A stretch of DNA of 21,591 nucleotides, taken from the NCBI GenBank assembly GCA_043812455.1, contig JBDRMB010000005.1, positions 1 through 21,591 of the forward strand. The letters are read 5' to 3'. Source of the stretch: JABHQR01 sp043812455. GTDB lineage: Archaea > Nanobdellota > Nanobdellia > Woesearchaeales > GW2011-AR9. Made by a program: the position numbers and the translations under genes. This document shows positions 5,467 to 12,506 of the stretch, piece by piece. Position 1 is the first letter of the stretch; each line of letters opens with the position of its first letter. A model generated the notes under the pieces. The model was not told the DNA's origin. It was given only the letters and a program-made list of their open reading frames with translations, and made no database searches.

Positions 5467-6762
5467 ATGTTAGATATAAAATATGTCCGGGAAAATGTAA
5501 AAGTGGTCAAAGCTTCTGAAAAGAAACGTGGCCATGATACCATTAATGTAGATAAGATGCTAAAGGTTGACGAAAATTGGCGTTCCGGATTAAAATCATT
5601 AGAACAATTGAAACATAAACGTAACGTTGTTTCTGAAGAGATCAATAAAGCTAAGAAAAACAAGAAGGAAGCTGAAGCTCAGAAGAAAATCAAAGAGATG
5701 AAAACTGTTGTTGAAGAGCTTAAAGCACAAGAGGAAAAAGTTAACAATCTTCTGATGCGAAGAAACATTTTCTTAGAAGGTATTGGTAATATTTTACACG
5801 AGTCCGTACCCACTGGCAAAGATGATTCTGAAAATAAAGAATTGAAAAAAGTAGGAAAAATTCCGAAATTTAATTTTCCAATCAAGGATCATATTGAACT
5901 TGGAGAAGAATTGGATTTGATTGATTTAGATACTGCAGCTAAAGTTTCTGGGTCAAGATTTTATTATCTGAAAAATGAAGCAGTATTATTGGACATGGCA
6001 TTACAGAAATTTGCTATTGACCGGTTAATGGCAAAAGGTTACCAATTGACTTACACTCCGTTCATGCTGAACAGGAATGCTTTGAAAGGTGGAGTTAATC
6101 TGTCTGAGTTTGAAGATACTATCTACAAAATTGAAGGTGAAGATCTTTACTTGATTGCAACATCTGAACATCCTTTGATTGCTTTGAAGCAGAATCAAAT
6201 TTTGAATGAAGGAGATTTGCCAATAAAATTAGGTGGAATTAGTTCATGTTTCAGAAAAGAATTAGGTGCTCACGGTAGGGATGATAAAGGAATCTTTCGG
6301 GTGCATCAATTCAGTAAAGTCGAACAGGTAGTTTACTGTAAACCAGAAGATTCTCCAAAATTCTTTGAAGAGTTGCAAGCTAATGCTGAGGAACTGTTTG
6401 AAACTTTAGGTTTGCCGTTCAGAGTAGTTAACATCTGTACTGGAGATCTTGGTAACAAGCAAATGTTACAGTACGATATTGAAGCTTGGTTCCCTGGCCA
6501 GAATGGTAAAGAAGGAGCGTATCGAGAAGTAACTTCATGTAGCAATTGTGGAAATTATCAAGCAGTAACTTTGAACACTAGATTTTTACGAAAAGATGGT
6601 ACTAAAGATTACGTTCACATGTTGAACAATACTGCTCTAGCAACTTCCAGAGCAATTGTAGCAATCTTGGAGAACTATCAGACCAAGAAAGGTACAGTTA
6701 AGATTCCAGAAGTGTTATGGCCGTACATGAACGGGATTACTGAAATTAAGAAAAAGAAATAA
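5467..6762 (+). CDS. serS: Seryl-tRNA synthetase
   Basis: This class II synthetase charges tRNA-Ser (and tRNA-Sec if present) with serine in the cytoplasm. The 431-residue length matches the common bacterial/eukaryotic-type enzyme rather than the rare methanogen type. Residues about 1-110 form the long antiparallel coiled coil that reads the tRNA variable arm (Lys/Glu-rich, with KSLEQLKHKRNVVSEEINK inside). The catalytic core follows, with motif 2 near 261-285 (CFRKELGAHGRDDKG followed by FRVHQFSKVE) and motif 3 near 384-404 (MLNNTALATSRAIVAILENY), which binds ATP through its arginine. The TTSE-like serine pocket appears as ATSEHPLIA. The start follows a TATA box by about 30 nt. A T7 run after the stop closes the unit. 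Confidence 0.97.
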   Translation: MLDIKYVRENVKVVKASEKKRGHDTINVDKMLKVDENWRSGLKSLEQLKHKRNVVSEEINKAKKNKKEAEAQKKIKEMKTVVEELKAQEEKVNNLLMRRNIFLEGIGNILHESVPTGKDDSENKELKKVGKIPKFNFPIKDHIELGEELDLIDLDTAAKVSGSRFYYLKNEAVLLDMALQKFAIDRLMAKGYQLTYTPFMLNRNALKGGVNLSEFEDTIYKIEGEDLYLIATSEHPLIALKQNQILNEGDLPIKLGGISSCFRKELGAHGRDDKGIFRVHQFSKVEQVVYCKPEDSPKFFEELQANAEELFETLGLPFRVVNICTGDLGNKQMLQYDIEAWFPGQNGKEGAYREVTSCSNCGNYQAVTLNTRFLRKDGTKDYVHMLNNTALATSRAIVAILENYQTKKGTVKIPEVLWPYMNGITEIKKKK

Positions 6763-6767
6763 AATTA

Positions 6768-6774
6768 TTTTTTT
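6768..6774 (+). terminator. T-tract after serS
   Basis: Seven T follow the serS stop codon within a short AT-only spacer. The spacer is close to symmetrical and would also give T-runs to the convergent gene ending at 6779. Confidence 0.45.
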
Positions 6775-6778
6775 AAAA

Positions 6779-7447
6779 TTAAAAAAAATCTGCAAATTCT
6801 TTAATTTTAGCAAGTACTTGATTTTCATAATATCTAATTGGACCATCAATCAATCCCTGTTTTTCAAAACTTTTAAGATTTGCAGCAAGTTCTTTTACAA
6901 TATATTCAAACCTTGTTTTAATGGGTGCGGTATCTAATTTAAGATCCTTTTGTAGACATACTTCTGCAAAAGTCTTAATTGCATCTTCTAGATCTTGGTT
7001 TTGACCAGCGAAATCTGATCTTGTTACAGGAAATCCATAAGGTGAAGTTAAAACATATTCTCCTACTGCTAAGAGGTAAGCTAGACTTTCAGCAAGTGAA
7101 CTTATTGCTCCTTTTTGTTCATCATAAATCTCTGTGTCATCTTTCTTCTCTTTTTCAATGAGGTATTTTCGACCCTTAAAAAATACCCACACCTTGCTCT
7201 CAAAGTATGGACAAATTTTGTTAAGCGCGCGTCTGGAAGCGCTAAGAATGGAAGAAGCTGAGTGAGATTCGACTGCAGTGATTAGTTTTTTCTTTTCTCT
7301 TTCGTATGTTGAATCAAATCTTTTGATGAATAAAGCTTCTAACTCTGCTTTATCTTCATTGTTAGGAACTTGCCCTTTTTTATTAATCAATTCAATAGCG
7401 AGTTTCAGTGCTGCTTGTTTGTTGTGATGGTCTGTGATGAGTTTCAT
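6779..7447 (-). CDS. Hypothetical helical protein, partner of the acidic lipoprotein
   Basis: I do not recognise this 222-residue protein. It is Lys/Glu-rich and predicted to be almost all helical, with no signal peptide, membrane helix or catalytic motif. A short aromatic segment at about 83-96 (CPYFESKVWVFFKGRKY) and a central Ala/Leu-rich helix (about 113-135, ending in a Ser-Pro-Tyr-Gly turn) are its most distinctive parts. The gene starts 2 nt after the stop of the lipoprotein gene at 7450, so the two share a transcript and probably translational coupling. Its moderately basic composition could suit it as an intracellular binder, but its partner would lie outside the membrane, so no direct contact is implied. 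Confidence 0.65.
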   Translation of the reverse strand: MKLITDHHNKQAALKLAIELINKKGQVPNNEDKAELEALFIKRFDSTYEREKKKLITAVESHSASSILSASRRALNKICPYFESKVWVFFKGRKYLIEKEKKDDTEIYDEQKGAISSLAESLAYLLAVGEYVLTSPYGFPVTRSDFAGQNQDLEDAIKTFAEVCLQKDLKLDTAPIKTRFEYIVKELAANLKSFEKQGLIDGPIRYYENQVLAKIKEFADFF

Positions 7448-7449
7448 TA

Positions 7450-7722
7450 TTATTCCTCCAATAAAGCATCCAATTCTTCTAGTTCTGAATCAAGTTCATC
7501 TAAGTCAAATTCACCTAACAAATCGTCAAGTTCTTCATCACTTGTTTCAGCACCTAAATCAGTAAGTTCAGTATCGATTTCACTTAAATCAGATTCAACC
7601 TCAGCATCTTCATCTGGTATTTCAACGTAATCATCATCAAAAGTTGAAGTTTTACAGCTTGAGATTAAGAAAATGCTTAAGGTAAGTACTATTAATATTG
7701 CGATTAAGGTTTTATTTTTCAT
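7450..7722 (-). CDS. Small, extremely acidic lipoprotein
   Basis: The 90-residue product has a Lys-rich start, a hydrophobic helix (about 6-20) and a lipobox-like I-S-S-C at 20-23, so Cys23 would be lipid-modified and the rest exposed outside. Of the 67 residues after Cys23, 31 are Asp or Glu and only one (K24) is basic. Leucines recur at three- or four-residue intervals in the last 40 residues (ELDDLLGEFDLDELDSELEE), suggesting amphipathic acidic helices. This could bind cations or a basic surface partner. The ATG is preceded by a near-ideal AGAGGTG at 7728-7734 with a 5-nt spacer. The next gene starts 2 nt after the stop. Confidence 0.75.
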   Translation of the reverse strand: MKNKTLIAILIVLTLSIFLISSCKTSTFDDDYVEIPDEDAEVESDLSEIDTELTDLGAETSDEELDDLLGEFDLDELDSELEELDALLEE

Positions 7723-7727
7723 ATTAA

Positions 7728-7734
7728 CACCTCT
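7728..7734 (-). promoter_or_regulatory. Shine-Dalgarno site of the lipoprotein gene
   Basis: AGAGGTG lies 5 nt before the ATG at 7722. It stands out because most neighbours lack any ribosome-binding site. Confidence 0.7.
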
Positions 7735-7764
7735 TTGAATGCGATTTAATATGTATAATTTTAT

Positions 7765-7773
7765 GTTATAAAA
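7765..7773 (-). promoter_or_regulatory. TATA box for the lipoprotein operon
   Basis: TTTTATAAC on the minus strand is centred 47 nt upstream of the ATG, predicting a leader near 21 nt that contains the Shine-Dalgarno. A second AT-rich match (ATTATACAT, around 7751-7759) is too close to the ATG to leave the Shine-Dalgarno in the message. Confidence 0.5.
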
Positions 7774-7822
7774 GCTTTTTGAATCTACATTTATAATATA
7801 ATAACCACCAAATCCTGGAAAA

Positions 7823-7831
7823 CTTAATAAA
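7823..7831 (+). promoter_or_regulatory. TATA box for cdc6
   Basis: CTTAATAAA is centred 28 nt before the ATG at 7855, predicting a leaderless message. It follows a TCCTGGAAAA stretch at 7813-7822 that vaguely resembles a mini origin-recognition box. Confidence 0.5.
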
Positions 7832-7854
7832 AAGCAGTTTCTAGCCTAATTAAT

Positions 7855-8922
7855 ATGGCCATGTTTAAAGATATGCTTAGGAGTGGAGAAACCCTCTTCC
7901 GAGATACTGTTGTACTAGATTACGATTTCCAGCCGAAGATTATGCAGTTCAGAGAAAATGAACAAATGAGGTTTGCTACTGCAGTTAGGCCTTTACTGCA
8001 AGGCAATAATGGTAGAAATCTATTTGTTTATGGAGCACCAGGGATTGGTAAAACTACTGCTTGCAAAAACGTTATTAGAGAACTGGAAGAGGAAACTGAT
8101 GAAATTATTCCAATTTATGTTAATTGTTGGAAGGAAAATACCACTTTCAAGATCTTTTCAAAAATAGCTGAAGATCTGGGGTTCAAGTTTTTACAAAACA
8201 AAAAAACTAGTGAACTATTTGCTTTGATTAAAATTAAATTGAACAAAGGGGCAGCGGTTCTTATCTTTGATGAGATTGATAAGTTGGAAGATACAAATTT
8301 TCTATACACTTTTCTGGAAGATATTTATCGGAAGTCAATCATCATGATTACTAATTATCGTGATAGCTATTCTGAGCTTGATGAAAGGATCAGAAGTAGG
8401 TTAGGGCCAGAATTTTTATTTTTCAGAGCTTATAATGAATCTGAAGTTTCTGGAATCCTGAAACAAAGAAGAGATTATGCTTTCGTGCAAAGTGCGTGGG
8501 ATGAAGAGGCGTTCAAAGAAATTGTAGAAAAGTGTACTGATAGTAAAGATCTTCGGATTGGATTATATTTAATGCGTGAAGCAGGTAACCTTGCCGAAGA
8601 AAAAAGTTCAAAACAGATAACTCTTGGTCATGTGGCAGAAGCTGTTAAGAAAGTTGACGATTTTCATATCAAACCTAAAGGTGATTTGGAACCAGATTTA
8701 CAAAATATTTTAGAACTTGTTAAAGTGCATAGTGGAAACAAGATCGGTGATGTTTATCTAGCTTATCAGCAGAACGGTGGGGAAATGAGTTACAAAAGTT
8801 TTCAGCGCCGTGTTATGAAATTGAAAGAAGGAAGATTTATAGGTACAGAAAAGTTGTCTGGTAAAGATGGTAATACTACTATTGTCAAATATTCCGCAGA
8901 AAGGAAGTTGACGGATTATTGA
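7855..8922 (+). CDS. cdc6: Orc1/Cdc6-type replication initiator (AAA+ ATPase)
   Basis: This 355-residue protein is the archaeal Orc1/Cdc6 initiator, which binds origin DNA and helps load the MCM helicase. The AAA+ core has Walker A at 60-67 (GAPGIGKT), Walker B at 136-140 (LIFDE), a sensor-1 Asn at about 167 (ITNYRD) and arginine-finger candidates R180 and R182 (ERIRSRLG). The helical lid follows at about 200-275, including the sensor-2 region around DLRIGL. A winged-helix DNA-binding domain occupies about 280-350. Length is slightly below the usual 380-410 residues. The ATG at 7855 fits the TATA box; a second in-frame ATG is two codons later. An HD-domain gene follows 7 nt after the stop. 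Archaeal origins often lie next to this gene, and the spacer to the left is AT-rich. Confidence 0.95.
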   Translation: MAMFKDMLRSGETLFRDTVVLDYDFQPKIMQFRENEQMRFATAVRPLLQGNNGRNLFVYGAPGIGKTTACKNVIRELEEETDEIIPIYVNCWKENTTFKIFSKIAEDLGFKFLQNKKTSELFALIKIKLNKGAAVLIFDEIDKLEDTNFLYTFLEDIYRKSIIMITNYRDSYSELDERIRSRLGPEFLFFRAYNESEVSGILKQRRDYAFVQSAWDEEAFKEIVEKCTDSKDLRIGLYLMREAGNLAEEKSSKQITLGHVAEAVKKVDDFHIKPKGDLEPDLQNILELVKVHSGNKIGDVYLAYQQNGGEMSYKSFQRRVMKLKEGRFIGTEKLSGKDGNTTIVKYSAERKLTDY

Positions 8923-8929
8923 GATAAAA

Positions 8930-9484
8930 ATGGATGAAATTCATAAATTAAGGAAATTTTATCAATTGAAAAATGTTGAACGGGTAGGTCCGGTTGGCAA
9001 ACGTAAGGAAAGTCCTGCTGAACATACTTGGAGTGCAATGATTCTTGCAGATTTCTTTTTGAGCCAGATGAAAGAAAAGTTAGATCGGTTGAAAGTTTAT
9101 GAACTGTTAATGTATCATGACGTTGTTGAGATTGAAACTGGCGATGTTTGTATTGATAAAGAAGATGAAAGGGCATGCAAACAAGTAGAGGAACTGAAAG
9201 CTGCTAAAAAGTTGAAACTAGAGTTCCCTAAAATTCTTGGCAAAAAGTTTTATGACTTGTTTATGGAATTTGAAGAGCAAAAAACTCGCGAGGCTAAATT
9301 TGCCAAAGCTGTTGAGTATTTGGATGCTGAAATACATTTCTTAGATTATAAAGAATATTGGAAAGGCTGGGATGAAGAGAAAGTTAGAAGACTTAAAGGC
9401 ATTTATCATAAGGAATTTGCAGAGATCAACGAAGTTTTTGAGAAGATGTTAGTGTATGCTCGCGAGAATGGGTATTTTGGGTAG
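8930..9484 (+). CDS. HD-domain 5'-deoxynucleotidase-like protein (YfbR/HDDC2 type)
   Basis: This 184-residue HD-superfamily metal phosphohydrolase has all expected ligands: H32 (SPAEHTW), H63-D64 (YHDVVE) and D132 (EYLDAEI). The E67 and D72 that follow the HD pair (HDVVEIETGD) keep the spacing seen in E. coli YfbR, where they belong to the nucleoside 5'-monophosphatase site. The N-terminal ERVGP...RKESPAEH is also typical of the HDDC2/YfbR group, which hydrolyses deoxynucleoside monophosphates. It starts 7 nt after cdc6 and has no promoter of its own, so it is probably made with the replication initiator. A role in dNTP-pool control is inference; another nucleotide or phosphoester substrate is possible. 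Confidence 0.85.
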   Translation: MDEIHKLRKFYQLKNVERVGPVGKRKESPAEHTWSAMILADFFLSQMKEKLDRLKVYELLMYHDVVEIETGDVCIDKEDERACKQVEELKAAKKLKLEFPKILGKKFYDLFMEFEEQKTREAKFAKAVEYLDAEIHFLDYKEYWKGWDEEKVRRLKGIYHKEFAEINEVFEKMLVYARENGYFG

Positions 9485-9489
9485 TTGTT

Positions 9490-10170
9490 TTAACTTATCT
9501 TAATCTCTCTTACCGGCGTGTCTTTCTTAGGAAGGGTAATTCCTTTCGGTATCCCAATATCCACAACAATAGTCTTCTCCTTCAACTCTGGTTTCTCAGC
9601 TAGACCTTTCTTAATGTCATGAAAAGTGACAATCAGGTCGACGTCACAACATTTGCCCTTAACTTCACCAGTGTCAGGGTCAATGCCAGAGGGAAGGTCT
9701 ACCGCAACTTTCTTACCATTCTGTTTGTTAAAATAATCTATGGCAAAAGAAATTGGATCTCTAATTTCACCTTTAATTCCTAAACCTAATAGAGCGTCAA
9801 GGAAAATATAATCTAAATTTTTTTGGAATCGAAAATTTTCTAAATTTTTTTCTTCATTAATCTGAATTACATTAACACTATCTTTAATTTGGTCTAAACT
9901 TACCTTTGCTTCATCTTTCAGTTTCCATTCCTCACCAAAGAAAAAGATAATCACAGGCAATTCTTGGCAAAAATGATGGGCAGCAACGAAAGCGTCACCA
10001 GCATTATTACCATTACCTGCAAAAATTACTAAATGTTTACCTAAAATGGCAAATTCTTCTTTGATTGTAAGGTATAATTGTTTCCCTGCATTTTCCATTA
10101 AATTTAATGGAAATATTCCTTGGTCTGCAGCATACTCTTCTAATTTTTGCATCTCTTGGGAAGTAATCAT
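9490..10170 (-). CDS. nnrE: NAD(P)H-hydrate epimerase (YjeF N-terminal domain), stand-alone
   Basis: The 226-residue protein is the epimerase that interconverts R and S forms of hydrated NAD(P)H, a repair step that feeds an ATP/ADP-dependent dehydratase. Evidence is the LMENAG motif at 24-29, the GNGNNAGDAF phosphate loop at 52-61, the DALLGLG block at 125-131 with the metal-binding Asp, and VDLPSGIDPDTG at 157-168, followed by a TFHDIKKGL segment. Many prokaryotic proteins of this family carry the dehydratase (NnrD) fused at the C-terminus; here the protein stops after the epimerase domain. The start is set by a palindromic TATA box 26 nt away that it shares with the divergent ABC gene. Confidence 0.93.
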   Translation of the reverse strand: MITSQEMQKLEEYAADQGIFPLNLMENAGKQLYLTIKEEFAILGKHLVIFAGNGNNAGDAFVAAHHFCQELPVIIFFFGEEWKLKDEAKVSLDQIKDSVNVIQINEEKNLENFRFQKNLDYIFLDALLGLGIKGEIRDPISFAIDYFNKQNGKKVAVDLPSGIDPDTGEVKGKCCDVDLIVTFHDIKKGLAEKPELKEKTIVVDIGIPKGITLPKKDTPVREIKIS

Positions 10171-10192
10171 AAATGTGCAGATAATCAGTAAT

Positions 10193-10200
10193 TTTATAAA
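10193..10200. promoter_or_regulatory. Single palindromic TATA box shared by two divergent genes
   Basis: TTTATAAA is a perfect palindrome centred 26-27 nt from ATG 10170 (minus) and 28-29 nt from ATG 10225 (plus). The whole spacer is 54 bp and offers no better box for either gene, so one TBP site probably drives both leaderless messages, with flanking BRE sequence deciding direction. Confidence 0.65.
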
Positions 10201-10224
10201 GATTATGAAGATTACTTTGAAATT

Positions 10225-12048
10225 ATGGCTTCCAAAAAAGAGGTGGCTAAAGAAGCTGAAGTTGACCTGAAATATGACTTAAAAGTATTATGGGGTTTCT
10301 TGAGCAAATACAAACTATTTTTCTGGGGTATGATCTTTCTAGCATTCATCCGTGAAGCTGGGGCTATGGCTGATAATTTCATTTTCAAATATTTAGTTGA
10401 CAAAGCCGAACTGTTTACTCAAGATGCAATTACTGCAGAAATCTTTGCTAAAGTGATATTATTATCTGTATTAGTATTTATCGCGTTAAAGATAATTACG
10501 TCTGTTCTTTGGTATATTTCAATTAAATTTAGTGTGAAATTAGATTCTAAGCTTATGAAAGATATTGAAAAGAAAACTTTTTCGCACATTATCAATTTGT
10601 CTTATAGATTTCATTTAGGAAAAAAGACTGGTTCAATAATCTCTAAGTTTACTCGTGGAGTTAACAAGGTAGAATCTTTAGTGGATGCTTTTATGTACAA
10701 TTTTGTAGCAGTAATGTTCCGAATAATTCTTTCTATTGGAGTAATTTTTGTATTTGATATGGTAACTTCACTAATCTTGCTAATTACCACTGCGGCAGTT
10801 ATTTTTACTGGAGTAATTATTACCAATATGCAAAAGCAACCGCAAAGTATGGCTAATTATCGAGAAGATAATCTAAAACAAAATCTGAGTGACGTTTTCT
10901 TAAATATTGATACAGTAAAGTATTTTGCCAAAGAAGAAAAAACATATCGTTATTTTGGAAATTTATCTGAAACTTTGAGAAAAACTAGAGAAAAATTTTG
11001 GAATTTCTTCTGTTGGCATGCTAGTATCCAAACTTTAATTTTAGGTTTAGGAGTTTCTGCAATGATTTATTTCAGTTTTACTGGCTTTTTGAAAGGTAAT
11101 TTAACTTTAGGTACAATAACTTTAATTTATGCTTCCATTTGGAAATTGATTCCACAATTGTTTGGGCTAATTCATGGGTACAGAGAATTTGTGCGTAGTA
11201 TTGTTGATGTTGATGCTTTGTTCAAAATATTTAAGGAAAAGAATGAAGTTAAAGATATAACTAATGCCAAGAAGTTGTTAGTTAAAGATGGTAATATTAG
11301 GTTCAAAAATGTTTTCTTTTCTTATCCTCGGTTTAAGAATGTCAGAGAAGATCGAACGGCTTTGTTAAAGAACTTTGATTTGGATATCAAGAAAAACAGT
11401 AAAGTAGCCTTAGTTGGACCTTCTGGTGGCGGAAAGTCTACTGTGGTAAGATTACTTTACCGTTTATTTGATCTTGATTCTGGTTATATTTCAATTGATG
11501 GCCAAGATATTGCTACTGTAACACAAAAATCTTTACGGAGCAGTATGAGCGTAGTTCCGCAAGAACCGATCTTGTTCGATAACAGTATTTATTTTAACGT
11601 TGCTTATGCTAATCCTAAAGCCAGTAAGAAAGAAGTATGGCAAGCGATTAAATTTGCTAAATTGGACAAACTAATCAATAGTCTGCCAAATAAGGAAAAA
11701 ACTGTTGTTGGTGAACGGGGAGTTAAATTGTCTGGTGGCGAGAAACAAAGAGTTTCTATTGCAAGAGCAATCTTGGCTAACAAGAAAATTTTGGTATTAG
11801 ATGAGGCAACCTCTTCATTAGATTCTGAGACTGAGCGGGAAATTCAGGGATATTTAGAACAGTTAATGAAGGGCAGGACAACAATAATCATTGCTCATCG
11901 GTTATCTACTGTTATGAAAGCTGATGCGATTGTTGTTATTGATGAAGGTAAGATTGTTGAGCAGGGCACCCATGCTGAACTGGCAAACAAGAAGGGTGGG
12001 TTGTACAGGAAACTGTGGGAATTACAGCAAGGGTGTAGGTTGGATTAA
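10225..12048 (+). CDS. ABC exporter half-transporter (ATM1/MsbA type)
   Basis: The 607-residue protein joins a membrane domain of six predicted helices (about 25-320) to one nucleotide-binding domain (about 350-600), the usual half-transporter that acts as a dimer. Walker A is near 397-405 (GPSGGGKST), the Q-loop is VVPQEPILFD, the signature is LSGGEKQR near 501, Walker B is ILVLDEATSSLD near 522 and the H-loop is IAHRLST. The membrane-domain sequence and the NBD style (YRLFDLDSG, MSVVPQ) point to the ATM1/HMT/ABCB6-7 or MsbA group. These export glutathione- or thiol-linked species, peptides or lipids; the cargo here cannot be told. It is divergent from the epimerase gene and convergent with the DUF212 gene 15 bp downstream. 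Confidence 0.93.
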   Translation: MASKKEVAKEAEVDLKYDLKVLWGFLSKYKLFFWGMIFLAFIREAGAMADNFIFKYLVDKAELFTQDAITAEIFAKVILLSVLVFIALKIITSVLWYISIKFSVKLDSKLMKDIEKKTFSHIINLSYRFHLGKKTGSIISKFTRGVNKVESLVDAFMYNFVAVMFRIILSIGVIFVFDMVTSLILLITTAAVIFTGVIITNMQKQPQSMANYREDNLKQNLSDVFLNIDTVKYFAKEEKTYRYFGNLSETLRKTREKFWNFFCWHASIQTLILGLGVSAMIYFSFTGFLKGNLTLGTITLIYASIWKLIPQLFGLIHGYREFVRSIVDVDALFKIFKEKNEVKDITNAKKLLVKDGNIRFKNVFFSYPRFKNVREDRTALLKNFDLDIKKNSKVALVGPSGGGKSTVVRLLYRLFDLDSGYISIDGQDIATVTQKSLRSSMSVVPQEPILFDNSIYFNVAYANPKASKKEVWQAIKFAKLDKLINSLPNKEKTVVGERGVKLSGGEKQRVSIARAILANKKILVLDEATSSLDSETEREIQGYLEQLMKGRTTIIIAHRLSTVMKADAIVVIDEGKIVEQGTHAELANKKGGLYRKLWELQQGCRLD

Positions 12049-12063
12049 GAAAGTAAAATAATT

Positions 12064-12471
12064 CTAAATAAAATAAACAAGAATAGCTATTGCAAAGCCG
12101 ATCATTGCACCAACAACAACCTGGGCTGGTGTGTGTCCCATAGAAAAATGAGTTTCTTTTTTCATCTTAAGTTTTGTCATAATCTGGTTAATGACCATTC
12201 CTTCTTCGCCAGCAGTTCTTCGTACACCAAAAGCGTCTCGGATAACTACTGCTGCCAGAACTAAACTGATGACAAAAGCAGTAGAAACTCCTTCTGTTAA
12301 GAAAATGATAGTAAGTAAAGAAATCACAAACGCTGAATGTGATGATGGCATTCCACCAGTAACTACAATGTCGTTCCATTTCAAATGTTTGTGCTTGAAC
12401 AGCAGAGCCACCAATTTAGCAAATTGGGCAGCAACTCCGGCAAGGATTACAGCAACTAATACTTTACTCAT
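12064..12471 (-). CDS. DUF212 (divergent PAP2, YuiD-like) membrane protein
   Basis: This 135-residue protein has four predicted membrane helices and the DUF212 signature blocks: GGMPSSHS at 39-46, RDAFGVRR at 78-85 followed by A-G-E-E, and GHTPAQVVVGA at 112-122. These resemble the three conserved motifs of PAP2 acid phosphatases (lipid phosphate phosphatases), which use the His in SGH/SSH and GHT contexts. The family is widespread in bacteria, plants and archaea, and its enzymatic activity is largely unproven; phosphatase activity on a lipid phosphate is a family-based guess. It has its own TATA box overlapping the spacer behind the PHP gene and lies at the end of the minus-strand series. 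Confidence 0.88.
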   Translation of the reverse strand: MSKVLVAVILAGVAAQFAKLVALLFKHKHLKWNDIVVTGGMPSSHSAFVISLLTIIFLTEGVSTAFVISLVLAAVVIRDAFGVRRTAGEEGMVINQIMTKLKMKKETHFSMGHTPAQVVVGAMIGFAIAILVYFI

Positions 12472-12493
12472 ACTAAGAAGTAATATTTTAGGG

Positions 12494-12501
12494 TTTATAT
12501 A
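12494..12501 (-). promoter_or_regulatory. TATA box for the DUF212 gene
   Basis: The minus-strand TATATAAA is centred about 27 nt from the ATG at 12471. It sits 5 nt past the stop of the preceding PHP gene, so DUF212 can be transcribed on its own. Confidence 0.55.
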
Positions 12502-12506
12502 ATCTT

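Noticed and set aside
7370..7630. Ser-rich plus-strand open frame.
   Set aside because: It is the antisense of the Glu/Asp codons of the lipoprotein (GAA/GAT read as TTC/ATC or TCA/TCT), so the serine run is an artefact.
12191..12502. Plus-strand open frame over the DUF212 gene.
   Set aside because: The opposite strand carries clear DUF212 motifs and a TATA box; this frame has neither.
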